The notes below the pieces were generated by a model. The model was not told the origin of the DNA, searched no databases, and saw only the letters and a program-made list of their open reading frames with translations. From Anaerolineae bacterium (GTDB lineage: Bacteria > Chloroflexota > Anaerolineae > J036 > Brachytrichaceae), in NCBI GenBank assembly GCA_947476335.1, contig CANJQH010000001.1, positions 56,566 to 120,565 on the forward strand: DNA of 64,000 bases, read 5' to 3'. Within the stretch, counting starts at the first letter, position 1; every line of letters starts with the position of its first letter. Shown one piece after another: positions 38,039 through 46,616 of this stretch. The translations under genes were made by a program, and so were the position numbers.

Positions 38039-38959
38039 TCAGATGGCGAGCCACTGTGAGAGATCACGGCTGATGAGCTGCTGCAGGCGCAGGATATCGT
38101 CGCGAAATTCCTGTGTGAGCGATCGGCGCAGCGCCGGATCGAGCGGCGGTGGGCGAAAGCGATTCCAGCGCAGCAGTTGCTGTGCTGCTGCGGCGGGGAT
38201 GCGCTTGCGCCATCGCATCTGTTGCGGCGTGGGCCGTTCGAGAAATCTCCACAGGCGCTGGCTGCGATTCAGGTATGTGACGTTGCGCTGGTGCAGATCG
38301 AGTTCGACATGGTCGTCGATGCCGAGGAAACGGCAGATGTCCTGCAGCATACTGCGCGGATTCGAACGGAGGTCGTCGTACAGGTAGACGCGGATTTGTT
38401 CGCGTGGAAACAAGTTGAAGTACGGCTTGAGATTTGCGTAGTAAAACCCGTTCGCGCGATGACGGATGTCGGGTATTTCGTTCGTGCGGATGCGCTCGGA
38501 TTCTGCGGTGAGTGCGGCTTCGAAATTAGCGTGCGGCTCGAGATCGCGGGCACGATAGAAATTGAATGCTGAGTATGCGCGGTCGGTGGGTTGACGGAGC
38601 AGGGCGATCAGGCGGGCATGGGGAACGTCGCGCCGGATGCGCGCGGCGGTGCGGTCTGGGAAATAGCTGCTGAGATAAATCGCTGATGCTTCGCCGATGG
38701 CGCGCTGGCCGGAGGCGTTGTCGAACAAACGCAGGTACTTTGATCGGTCATAGACGAGCCGGTTTTTGTAGCCGAGTGTGGGAATACGGAAGTCCGGCAG
38801 GGCTTCGTCCATGCTGAAAAACGCCGGCTCCTTGTTCGTGCTCATGTACACATCCGGGTGCTGTTGCAGCGCGTCGTAGAGCGCGTCGGTGCCGCATTTT
38901 TGTGCACCCAGAATGAAGAAATTCGGAAGAATTGGCATCAGGACGTTGGACGTAATCAT
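38039..38959 (-). CDS. Sulfotransferase, heparan N/3-O-sulfotransferase-like
   Basis: This 306-residue protein has the PAPS loop FFILGAQKCGTDALYDALQQHP followed by TNKEPAFF, and the 3' motif ARLIALLRQPTDRAYSAFNFY, both as in bacterial HSST-like enzymes. The later NGFYYANLKPYFNLF and DLRSNPRSMLQDICRFLGI segments are also typical. It overlaps the upstream GT4 stop by 4 bp. Confidence 0.9.
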   Translation of the reverse strand: MITSNVLMPILPNFFILGAQKCGTDALYDALQQHPDVYMSTNKEPAFFSMDEALPDFRIPTLGYKNRLVYDRSKYLRLFDNASGQRAIGEASAIYLSSYFPDRTAARIRRDVPHARLIALLRQPTDRAYSAFNFYRARDLEPHANFEAALTAESERIRTNEIPDIRHRANGFYYANLKPYFNLFPREQIRVYLYDDLRSNPRSMLQDICRFLGIDDHVELDLHQRNVTYLNRSQRLWRFLERPTPQQMRWRKRIPAAAAQQLLRWNRFRPPPLDPALRRSLTQEFRDDILRLQQLISRDLSQWLAI

Positions 38960-40173
38960 ACGGGACGGCGCGAATTCAGGGCGTGACGCAGACGCGGCGC
39001 GATGCCGATGGGCAGATACTGCTGCAGACGCAGAGGCAGCCTGTCACGCAGACCGAATGGGGATGGGAAGGTGCGTCGCGACTGTGCAAGTGGGAACTCG
39101 CCGCGGGCGATGCCGTCGAGCAGATCGAGGTACGCCTGCGTCATGACGGCGGAGGAAAATCGTGCGCGTGCGCGTGCGGCGGCGGCGCGGCTGTGGCTGC
39201 GCCAGACATCCGGATCGAGCATGTCGGCGATGTGCGAGGTCCAGCGCTCGATGTCGTTTGGTGCGGTGAGGCGGCCGGAGATGCCGTCTTCGATGGCGGC
39301 GTCGGTGATGCCGGGCAGGTGTGAGGCGATGACGGGGCAGCCGGCGGCCATTGCTTCGAGCATGACGAGCGGCAGGCCTTCGGTGTTCGAGGGGAGCAGC
39401 AGCACATGGTGCTCGAGCATGGCTGCTGTGGCGTCTGCAGGTGCGAGTGCACCGCGCATGGTGACCATATCTTGCAGGTCGAGTGCGGCGAATTCGTTTT
39501 CCAGCGCTGCACGATCCGGGCCGTCGCCGATGACGGACAGGTGCACGAGCAGGCCGCGCGCGCGGCAGGCGGACAGAATCTTTGGCAGGCGCAGAATGCC
39601 TTTGTGTGCATCGATCATGCGGCCGACGAACAGCACGCGCAGGGGAGATCGCCAATCCGCGCGGGTACGCATGTGTGCATCGGAAGGGATGTCGATGCCG
39701 TTCGGGATGCTTACGACAGGCTTGTATGGCATGTGGGCAGCGGCGCCGCGCTGCACAGCTGGGCCGACGCCGACGGCGACATTCCACAGCGGTGTGAGCG
39801 AGGCTGAAATGTGGTACAGCTCCTTCCAGTCGCCGTGCAGAATTGGTACGATTGCGGTGCAGTCATTGACGAGATGCAGTGCTGATTGTGCGCGGTAATT
39901 TAACCCGCCGATATTGATAAAAAGTACATCGAACGCTTCCTGGTTCCAGTAGTGCGCCAGCCGGTGCGCCTGACCTGCGATGCTTGCGAGCGATGGCTGC
40001 GGTTGACTGTAGCCGTGCATTCCGGTAGAGGCGATCTCGCGCCACCATTCACCGCGCCGTTGTGTGACAACTGTGACCGAATGACCCGCTTCGACGAGGC
40101 CGCGTCCGAGGTTCAGTACGAACTTCGGGCCACCGCCGAGATGCATGTCTTCGAGAGAGAAAGCGATTTTCAT
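38956..40173 (-). CDS. Family 4 glycosyltransferase
   Basis: This 405-residue GT-B enzyme is the first gene of the minus-strand glycan operon. It begins MKIAFSLEDMHLGGGPKFVL with the acceptor glycine loop, then PLRVLFVGRMIDAHKGI and the donor site PSNTEGLPLVMLEAMAAGCPVI with an E-x7-E motif. Its start lies only 34 bp from the divergent start of the GT8-like array. Confidence 0.9.
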   Translation of the reverse strand: MKIAFSLEDMHLGGGPKFVLNLGRGLVEAGHSVTVVTQRRGEWWREIASTGMHGYSQPQPSLASIAGQAHRLAHYWNQEAFDVLFINIGGLNYRAQSALHLVNDCTAIVPILHGDWKELYHISASLTPLWNVAVGVGPAVQRGAAAHMPYKPVVSIPNGIDIPSDAHMRTRADWRSPLRVLFVGRMIDAHKGILRLPKILSACRARGLLVHLSVIGDGPDRAALENEFAALDLQDMVTMRGALAPADATAAMLEHHVLLLPSNTEGLPLVMLEAMAAGCPVIASHLPGITDAAIEDGISGRLTAPNDIERWTSHIADMLDPDVWRSHSRAAAARARARFSSAVMTQAYLDLLDGIARGEFPLAQSRRTFPSPFGLRDRLPLRLQQYLPIGIAPRLRHALNSRRPV

Positions 40174-40207
40174 GAAAGTACAACGCTATATGCTACATTC
40201 GCCTTTC
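40174..40207. promoter_or_regulatory. Compact divergent promoter of the two glycan operons
   Basis: Only 34 bp separate the two divergent start codons. It holds TACATT 8 bases before the plus-strand ATG and an overlapping AT-rich box (CTATATGC) that reads as TATAG on the minus strand. There is no Shine-Dalgarno sequence on either side, so both messages are probably leaderless and may share control. Confidence 0.5.
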
Positions 40208-41104
40208 ATGGGTGATTCCCGAGGAGTGCTGACCCTGGCTTTCGGTGGCGCTGCGTATGTGCGCATGGCCGTCGATATGGCGCGCGCCATTCGGCTGCGC
40301 GATGCGACGACGCCGCTCGCCGTGGTCACTGATCTCGATGCAGCACTTTTCTGTGGGATGTTCGAGCATGTCGTGCAGTGGAAGCACGATTATGCGTCGT
40401 ATTACGAATGCAAATTCGATCTGGGGGCGATGTCGCCGTTCGATGAAACGCTGTTCATCGATTCGGACTGCATGGTGCTGCGGCCGTTGTCGAAGATTTT
40501 CGAACTGTTCGTGGGGCACGATTTCAGTGTGGCTGGGCAGAACGTGAAGACTCCATGGTGGTTTCGTGCACCCGAAAAAATACGAGCGCATCTGCCGAGA
40601 GATTTTTATCCCGGCTTCAACGGCGGGCTGTTTTATTTTCGTCGCTCGGCGCGAGCGACGGCGGTGTTCGATCGCGCACGGTCGCTGGTTTCGGAATACG
40701 ACGTGCTGGGCTTCGAGCGCTTGCCCGGTGGTGCGATTAATGATGAGCCGCTGTTCAGCCTGGCGATGGCGGAGATAGGCTGCAGTGCAGTGGAAAACGC
40801 GCGGCACGACATCATGTACGGCCCGCGACTGCAGCCGTTCGAAGTGGACGTGCTCGCGGGTCGCTGCACCATGGAGCGCAATGGTCGCATGGTGCAGCCG
40901 ATGATCTGCCACTTCGAAGGTGCAGACAAGCATCGCTATGCATATGCGCGCGAGTGCGTGCGCGTTGCGGCACGCACCAGGCTCGGCGAGTTGCCGCGCT
41001 GGCTGGAGCCGGCGGTGCGGGCATATGCGCTCGCCGTGTGGCTGATCCAGCGCATGGCTGTGCGCGTCGGACGACTGCGCAAGAAAATTGGTGGGCAGAT
41101 ATGA
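40208..41104 (+). CDS. GT8-like glycosyltransferase, array gene 1
   Basis: This 298-residue GT-A fold protein is the first of ten tandem paralogs. The family block is KGVLT (here RGVLTLAFGG), then the RSIRLRD helix, LAVVTDLDAALF, a SPFDETLFIDSD metal motif with Asp85-x-Asp87, FNGGLFYF in the acceptor site, and a late ICHFEG motif whose His would be the third metal ligand, as in GT8 enzymes. A basic or hydrophobic tail of about 45 residues may hold it at the membrane. The ATG at 40208 is chosen by alignment with the paralogs, whose starts all lie 3-4 residues before the GVLT block. Confidence 0.7.
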   Translation: MGDSRGVLTLAFGGAAYVRMAVDMARAIRLRDATTPLAVVTDLDAALFCGMFEHVVQWKHDYASYYECKFDLGAMSPFDETLFIDSDCMVLRPLSKIFELFVGHDFSVAGQNVKTPWWFRAPEKIRAHLPRDFYPGFNGGLFYFRRSARATAVFDRARSLVSEYDVLGFERLPGGAINDEPLFSLAMAEIGCSAVENARHDIMYGPRLQPFEVDVLAGRCTMERNGRMVQPMICHFEGADKHRYAYARECVRVAARTRLGELPRWLEPAVRAYALAVWLIQRMAVRVGRLRKKIGGQI

Positions 41105-41988
41105 TGCTGCGTAACATGACAGCGACAAAGGGCGTACTCACCATTGCAAGCGGGAATCCCAAATACGCACGGCAGGCCATCGACCTAGCCCGCTCGATTC
41201 GGTTGCATGATTTGGATTTGCCGCTGGCGGTGGCGACTGATCTCGACGCGGCGTTGTTCGAGGGCATGTACGACGTTGTGATTCCGTGGGATTTCACGCA
41301 GTGGCAGGGCCTGTTGTCGAAGCTCGAGGCGTACGATGCAACACCCTTCGACACGACGTTGTTTCTCGACGCCGACTGTCTGGCTGTTCGGTCGTTGCAT
41401 GACGTGTTCGAATTTTTCGGAGCGCAGCAGTTCGGCGTGTATGGAAGAAATGAAGTCGATGCGATTTGGTTTCGTGGCATCGAAGATCGGATTCACACAT
41501 TTGCTGGAAAAGACATTTTCCCTGTGTTCAACGGAGGCTTGTATTTCTTCCGCAAGTCTGAATTGGCTGCGGATATATTTTGCCGTGCGAAGGCGTTGAA
41601 GAGCGAATACGACGTGCTTGGACTGCGCAGACATCTGCATCAGAGTTACAACGAAGAACCACTGGTAAGCCTGGCAATGGTGCAGGCTGGGTTGACTGCG
41701 ACGAACAGCGAGCATCTGGATGTGATGCATACGCCGGAGTTGCCGCATTGCGAAGTTGACTTCGATATTCTGGATGGGCGCTGTTCCTTTATTCGTCGTG
41801 GGCGACTGGTGCGGCCGGCCATTGTGCATTTCGTCGGTCAGCGTAAGAAGGCATTTGCATACACGCGTGAGCGGAAGCGCCTGGCGGCGGCGTATCCGAG
41901 CGGCCGAATTTTCCCGCTGCGAGATGCGTTCGTGCAGATCGCAGCGTATGTTGCGTGGCGGCGCGCCGGACGGCAGGCGGTGCTATGA
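41101..41988 (+). CDS. GT8-like glycosyltransferase, array gene 2
   Basis: This 295-residue paralog has the KGVLTIASG opening, metal motif Asp90-Ala-Asp92 (LFLDADCLAV), FNGGLYFF and the late IVHFVGQRKKAF motif. It overlaps gene 1 by 4 bp (ATGA) and gene 3 by 4 bp. Its middle part (residues about 105-220) differs strongly from other copies, which suggests a different acceptor or donor. Confidence 0.7.
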   Translation: MMLRNMTATKGVLTIASGNPKYARQAIDLARSIRLHDLDLPLAVATDLDAALFEGMYDVVIPWDFTQWQGLLSKLEAYDATPFDTTLFLDADCLAVRSLHDVFEFFGAQQFGVYGRNEVDAIWFRGIEDRIHTFAGKDIFPVFNGGLYFFRKSELAADIFCRAKALKSEYDVLGLRRHLHQSYNEEPLVSLAMVQAGLTATNSEHLDVMHTPELPHCEVDFDILDGRCSFIRRGRLVRPAIVHFVGQRKKAFAYTRERKRLAAAYPSGRIFPLRDAFVQIAAYVAWRRAGRQAVL

Positions 41989-42899
41989 CCACGAGTCGAG
42001 GCGTGCTGACGATCGTGCACTCGCAGCCGAAATATGCGCGGCATGCGGTGAATCTTGCGCGCTCGATTCGACTGCGCGATCCGCATTTATCGCTGGCGGT
42101 GGCGACCGATCTTGACGCGGCGTTGTTCGAGGGCATGTATGACGTTGTGATTCCGTGGAAGTTCGACCACTCGGCTGGCTTTCTCTATAAGTTGGAAATC
42201 GCAGCGATGTCGCCGTTCGATACGACGGTGTATCTTGACACCGACATGCTGGTGTTCGGTTCGCTGCAGCCGGTGTTCGAGATTTTCGAAAGCGACGCAT
42301 TCGGCGTATTCGGCCGCAACGACCCGGCGCCGAGCTACTTCGAGGACATGAATCTGATTCGTGCGGCGCTGCCGGCGCCGACCTATCCGAAGTTCAATGG
42401 CGGCTTGTATTACTTCGAGAAGGGCGAGTCGATTGAATCGCTGCTACGTGCGGCGTGGGCGTGGCATGTGTGCTACGACGCGCTGCGCATCAAGTACGAC
42501 CGCGGCATGGAATCCGATGAGGCGCTGTTGAGCCTGGCGATGGTGCAGGCGGGCATGCGGGCGCGCGAGACGCAGATCGATGGCGTGTACTACAACCCGA
42601 TCTGGCCGGATGGGTGCGCGGTCGAGACGAATGTGATTGCCGGTGTGTGCGAGCAGGTGACGAACGCCGGTCGTGAGCAGCGCGCGGTGCTGCACTATTA
42701 TGGCGGCGCGATGCTGAGTTACGGATACGAGCGCGAAGCGTTGCGGCTCGAGTCTGCGTTTCACAATCCAGAGCACCATGTGCGTCGCGACTGGCTGATT
42801 CGCGCACGCGCGTTGTTGGCATGGGCGTCGATGCCGAAGCGCTGGCGCTGGCGCGTGCGCAGGTTTATCAAAAAGTTCGTGGGGCGAAGTAATGAATGA
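41985..42899 (+). CDS. GT8-like glycosyltransferase, array gene 3
   Basis: This 304-residue paralog has the metal motif Asp85-Thr-Asp87 (VYLDTDMLVF), FNGGLYYFEK and VLHYYGG with His237. The stretch coding for LDAALFEGMYDVVIPW is almost the same at DNA level as in gene 2, a sign of recent duplication or gene conversion. It overlaps gene 4 by 8 bp. Confidence 0.72.
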   Translation: MTTSRGVLTIVHSQPKYARHAVNLARSIRLRDPHLSLAVATDLDAALFEGMYDVVIPWKFDHSAGFLYKLEIAAMSPFDTTVYLDTDMLVFGSLQPVFEIFESDAFGVFGRNDPAPSYFEDMNLIRAALPAPTYPKFNGGLYYFEKGESIESLLRAAWAWHVCYDALRIKYDRGMESDEALLSLAMVQAGMRARETQIDGVYYNPIWPDGCAVETNVIAGVCEQVTNAGREQRAVLHYYGGAMLSYGYEREALRLESAFHNPEHHVRRDWLIRARALLAWASMPKRWRWRVRRFIKKFVGRSNE

Positions 42900-43809
42900 A
42901 AGCAGAGGTGTATTGGTGATTGCGCATGGGCATCCACGCTATGCGAAGCAGGCGGTGACGCTGGCGCGATCCATGCGCTTGCACAATCCGGACATCCCGA
43001 TCGCGGTCGGCACGGACTTGGATCCGCGGTTTTTTCTTGGATTGTTTGATGCGGTCGTGCCGTGGAAATTTCAGCGGCGCGGGTTTCTTTCGAAGCTCGA
43101 CATGTACGACATCTCGCCATTCGAGAAGACGCTGTTTCTGGACAGTGACATCATCGTCTGGCGCCCCTTGTCGATGGTATTCGATCGTTTTGCCGGCGAG
43201 CCGTTCGCGGTGATGCAGGATGATGAGCCGCGCGGAACATGGTATGAGAACCTCGAACGGCTCCGCAGCGAATTCGGCGAAGTGGAACGGATACGGTTCA
43301 ACGGCGGTCTGTACTATTTCGAAAAATGTGATGCTGCCGAGCGCCTCTTTCGTGATGTGGCTTCCATCGAAACTCGCTATGACGATCTCGGCGTCGAGCG
43401 ACTGTATGGGAAATTGAGCGACGAGCCGATGTTCGGCCTCATCATGTCGCGCGAGGGAATCGCTGTCACTGCAGATCATTCGCGTGCGTATTGGATCGCC
43501 ACGACCTGGCCGCACGGCAAGCCGTACTACATCGATTCCGTCGCCGGCGAGTGCTGGCACTTGGAAGGCAAAGAGAAAGTACATCGTGTGATGATGCACT
43601 TTTACGGCGGCGCGGTGAATTCGTATCGCTATCGCCGTGAGGCGCTGCGCCTTGCGCTGGTGGGTCGATACCCTGTTCAGCGCGCTGCCGCGGATCGATT
43701 GCTGCGTTTGTTTGGTGCAATTGTGTGGGCGTTGAAGTGGCCGTGGCGCAGAGATAGATTTTCCGAAGCGCTGATGCGCATACGGCGGATTCCTGCGGGA
43801 ACGGATTGA
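42892..43809 (+). CDS. GT8-like glycosyltransferase, array gene 4
   Basis: This 305-residue paralog has the metal motif Asp84-Ser-Asp86 (LFLDSDIIVW), FNGGLYYFEK and MMHFYGGAVNSYRY. It is one of the more diverged copies: LGLFDAVVPWKF replaces the usual FEGMYD segment. The basic tail (WPWRRDRFSEALMRIRR) could bind membrane lipids. The start overlaps the stop of gene 3. Confidence 0.72.
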   Translation: MNESRGVLVIAHGHPRYAKQAVTLARSMRLHNPDIPIAVGTDLDPRFFLGLFDAVVPWKFQRRGFLSKLDMYDISPFEKTLFLDSDIIVWRPLSMVFDRFAGEPFAVMQDDEPRGTWYENLERLRSEFGEVERIRFNGGLYYFEKCDAAERLFRDVASIETRYDDLGVERLYGKLSDEPMFGLIMSREGIAVTADHSRAYWIATTWPHGKPYYIDSVAGECWHLEGKEKVHRVMMHFYGGAVNSYRYRREALRLALVGRYPVQRAAADRLLRLFGAIVWALKWPWRRDRFSEALMRIRRIPAGTD

Positions 43810-43825
43810 TGTCGAGCGTCGTGTC

Positions 43826-44815
43826 ATGAATCATCAAATCGACAGTCGGGCGAAAGTATTTCAGCGCGGTGCGGTGTCGGTCGTCGCAGAAAAAGGCGTG
43901 CTCGTCTATTCCCATGGGCACCGACGCTATGCGGAACAGGCGATTGCTCTGGCGTGTTCGATTCGCCTGCACAATCCGGATCTGCCGATTGCCGTCGTGA
44001 CAGATCAGGATCCGACGTGGTTTCGAGCGTGCGTCGATTTCGTGATCGTCGATGACTTTACGGAGTGGCCCGGATGGCTGGCGAAGATGTATGCGTACGA
44101 TGCTTCGCCATTTGAACGAACGCTGTGTCTCGATTCGGACATGCTCGTGTTCGTCGATCTGCGGCCGGTGTTTGCTCATTTCGAAGGCTGTATTTTTACG
44201 GTGGTCGAAGAGGTGATTCGAGCGAACAAGTGGTTTCGAAGCATGGACAAGGTGCGGGAGGTGATGCCGAATCTCGGAGAGCTCGCCTTCGCTGGTGCGC
44301 TGTATTACTGGGAGCGCTGCAGCGCGGCGCAGGAGTTGTTCGCGCGCGCCAGGAAATGGCGGTTGCGCTATGAAGAGCTCGACATTAAGCACTACGGTGC
44401 TGAAATGGAGGAAGTGCTTTTCGCGCTGGCGATGTACGAAGATGGACTGCATGCACGTTCGGCGCTGGCGGGTGAATTGTGCATCTCTCTGATGTGGCCG
44501 CAGGAGATGCGCGTGGAACAGGACGTGATCGCCGGGTGCTGCGTTGTCACCGGGCGCGGACTTAGCGAACGCCGTGCGTGGATGTACTACTACGGTGGTG
44601 CGCTGCACAGCTACGGCTATCTGCGCGAAGTGATGCGCCTGCGCGCGGCGTTTCGAAACTCCACACGCAGGGTGCGCTTCGAGCTCCTGATTCAGCTGCG
44701 CGCGGCGATTAGGTGGTTCGCAGCGCCGCCGCGCGGGTTTGGCAAATTGCGTGCGCCGATTGAAAAGAAGCTGCATAGTTTTCAGCGAAATTTTCGAACA
44801 GGATTCGGAGGATGA
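43826..44815 (+). CDS. GT8-like glycosyltransferase, array gene 5 (missing the late His)
   Basis: This 329-residue copy has a 20-residue N-terminal extension (to EKGVLVYSHG). The DxD motif is Asp103-Ser-Asp105, but the acceptor block reads FAGALYYW and the late metal-ligand position carries Tyr254 (WMYYYGG) where most other copies have HYYGG or HFYGG. If that His is a metal ligand, this enzyme may be impaired or use another ligand. It follows gene 4 after 16 bp and overlaps gene 6 by 4 bp. Confidence 0.68.
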   Translation: MNHQIDSRAKVFQRGAVSVVAEKGVLVYSHGHRRYAEQAIALACSIRLHNPDLPIAVVTDQDPTWFRACVDFVIVDDFTEWPGWLAKMYAYDASPFERTLCLDSDMLVFVDLRPVFAHFEGCIFTVVEEVIRANKWFRSMDKVREVMPNLGELAFAGALYYWERCSAAQELFARARKWRLRYEELDIKHYGAEMEEVLFALAMYEDGLHARSALAGELCISLMWPQEMRVEQDVIAGCCVVTGRGLSERRAWMYYYGGALHSYGYLREVMRLRAAFRNSTRRVRFELLIQLRAAIRWFAAPPRGFGKLRAPIEKKLHSFQRNFRTGFGG

Positions 44816-45663
44816 CGAAGAGCAAGGGCGTTCTTACCATGGCGCAAGGTCATGCGCGCTATGCACGGCTGGCGGTCAATCTGGCGCGCTCGATTCGGCT
44901 GCGCGATCCGGATTTGCCGCTGGCGGTGGCGACGGATCTGGATCCGGCGCTGTTCGAGGGCGCGTTCGATCATGTGATTCGCTGGGATTTCAGCCGACGG
45001 AGCGGGTTTACGTCGAAGCTCGAGGCATATGCGATCACGCCGTTCGAGGCGACGCTGCTTTTGGATTCGGACATGCTGGCGTATCGCTCGCTCTCCTTGG
45101 TGTTCGAGCAGTTCGAAGGAGACTTCTTTGGAGTAATTCGCACTACTGATCCTCCGGAGGTTGTGTACGGGACGCTCACACGACTCCGTGAACTCTTTCC
45201 GGAAGCACACTTTCCTGCTTTCAATGGAGCGCTGTACTACTTCGTGAAAAATGAAAAAGCCGCACAGCTTTTTCAAGTGGCTTCTGCAAGGTATGAGCAG
45301 TACGATGAATTGCAACTCAAGCGGCTGCACGGGCAGCGCAACGAAGAAGCCTTGTTCGGGCTGGCGATGGCGGAGCGTGGCATCATGGCGCGGCCGGCGC
45401 GGCGAAACGGCATCGTTCTCGGCGTATGGTTTCCTTTCGGCCATCGACTCGTCAGCGATGTGGTTGCAGGGACATGCCATCAGCTTGAAGGGAATGTGTG
45501 CGTATCTCGCGTGTTTTTGCATTATTTCGGTGGATCCGGCGGGCTGACTGCATCGCATCGCTACATCCTAAGTTCCTGTCCATACGTTTTGTCCGGCAGA
45601 TTCGCCTCCCCCGCAACGCGGGGGAGGCGAATCTGCCGCCAGAACTTTTGGCGACTCACTTAG
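44812..45663 (+). CDS. GT8-like glycosyltransferase, array gene 6, 3' end truncated by MITE-B
   Basis: The first 250 or so residues are a normal array protein (KGVLTMAQGH, Asp85-Ser-Asp87, FNGALYYF, FLHYFGG). After the late His motif the frame enters MITE-B copy 2 at 45568 and ends at the element's own terminal TAG (45661-45663), giving a 283-residue product with about 30 foreign residues. The tail of some 45 residues found in the other copies is lost. The catalytic core is intact, so it may remain active but lose its membrane or partner contact. Confidence 0.7.
   Translation: MTKSKGVLTMAQGHARYARLAVNLARSIRLRDPDLPLAVATDLDPALFEGAFDHVIRWDFSRRSGFTSKLEAYAITPFEATLLLDSDMLAYRSLSLVFEQFEGDFFGVIRTTDPPEVVYGTLTRLRELFPEAHFPAFNGALYYFVKNEKAAQLFQVASARYEQYDELQLKRLHGQRNEEALFGLAMAERGIMARPARRNGIVLGVWFPFGHRLVSDVVAGTCHQLEGNVCVSRVFLHYFGGSGGLTASHRYILSSCPYVLSGRFASPATRGRRICRQNFWRLT
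45568..45663 (+). repeat. MITE-B copy 2, inserted in array gene 6
   Basis: 96 bp from CTAAGTTCC to CACTTAG with the intact inner hairpin. TA is present at both ends. It has replaced or displaced the 3' end of gene 6 and ends 23 bp before the start of gene 7. Confidence 0.93.
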
Positions 45664-45686
45664 ACGACCGGCCACAGAAGGTGAGG

Positions 45687-46616
45687 ATGATGAAGAGCAA
45701 GGGTGTTTTGACGATCGCGCACGGTCATCCACGTTTCGCACGGCAGGCGGTGAACCTGGCGCGTTCGATCCGACTGCACGATCCGGATCTGCCGCTCGCG
45801 GTGGCGACGGATCTGGATGCCTCCTGGTTCGAGGGCATGTATGACCAGGTGATTCCGTGGGATTTTTCGCGCCACTCCGGGTTGATCTCGAAACTGGATG
45901 CGTATGAAATCTCGCCGTTCGATGTCACGTTGCTGCTGGACACCGATATCCTGATGTTCGCATCGCTGCAGCACTATTTCGACTATTTCGAAGGGGAGGC
46001 GTTCGGATTGATCGGACAGAACGTGGCCGAGTCCGTGTATTTCGAATCGATGGATCTGATCCGCGAACACATCCCGGCGGCGACCTACGCGATTTTCGTC
46101 GGCGGCCTGTATTACTTTGTCAAGAGCGAATTGGCGTGCGGGATCTTCCGCAGGGCGGAGGAGCTGTTGCCGTTGTATGGAGATCTAGGAATTCGTATGC
46201 TGCGGGGAGCGATCAACGAAGAGCCATTGTTTGCGCTGGCGATGGCGGAGGCCGGGCTGCTTGCGAAAAGACCGCGGACGGCGGACATGATTTTGAACCC
46301 GACCGGTGCGGGCGGCGAGCTGGTCGACGTCGATGTGGTTGCCGGAAGCTGCTGGCAGATCGACGGTGGTGGCCGCACGCGACGCGCGATGCTGCATTTT
46401 CATGCCGGTGAAGTCCATGGCTATGGCTATATTCGGCAGGTACTGCGTCTGCAGGCCGCGTATTACGATACTGCGCGCCGAGTGCGCTTCGAGGGTCTCA
46501 TTCGAATGCAAGCGGCGATTGCGTGGACGGCGGCGCCGCCGCGCGGTTTGGGAAAGTGGCGCACGAGGATCGAGAAAAGAATTCGGTCCCTGTTGCCGAG
46601 AGGCAGGATGCAATGA
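45687..46616 (+). CDS. GT8-like glycosyltransferase, array gene 7
   Basis: This 309-residue paralog has two possible ATGs (45687, 45690), then KSKGVLTIAHGHPRF, the metal motif Asp85-Thr-Asp87 (LLLDTDILMF), a changed acceptor block FVGGLYYF, and MLHFHAGEVHGYGY. The first 80 bp of coding sequence are nearly identical to gene 8. GTGAGGATG just upstream gives a weak ribosome site. The gene overlaps gene 8 by 4 bp. Confidence 0.72.
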   Translation: MMKSKGVLTIAHGHPRFARQAVNLARSIRLHDPDLPLAVATDLDASWFEGMYDQVIPWDFSRHSGLISKLDAYEISPFDVTLLLDTDILMFASLQHYFDYFEGEAFGLIGQNVAESVYFESMDLIREHIPAATYAIFVGGLYYFVKSELACGIFRRAEELLPLYGDLGIRMLRGAINEEPLFALAMAEAGLLAKRPRTADMILNPTGAGGELVDVDVVAGSCWQIDGGGRTRRAMLHFHAGEVHGYGYIRQVLRLQAAYYDTARRVRFEGLIRMQAAIAWTAAPPRGLGKWRTRIEKRIRSLLPRGRMQ

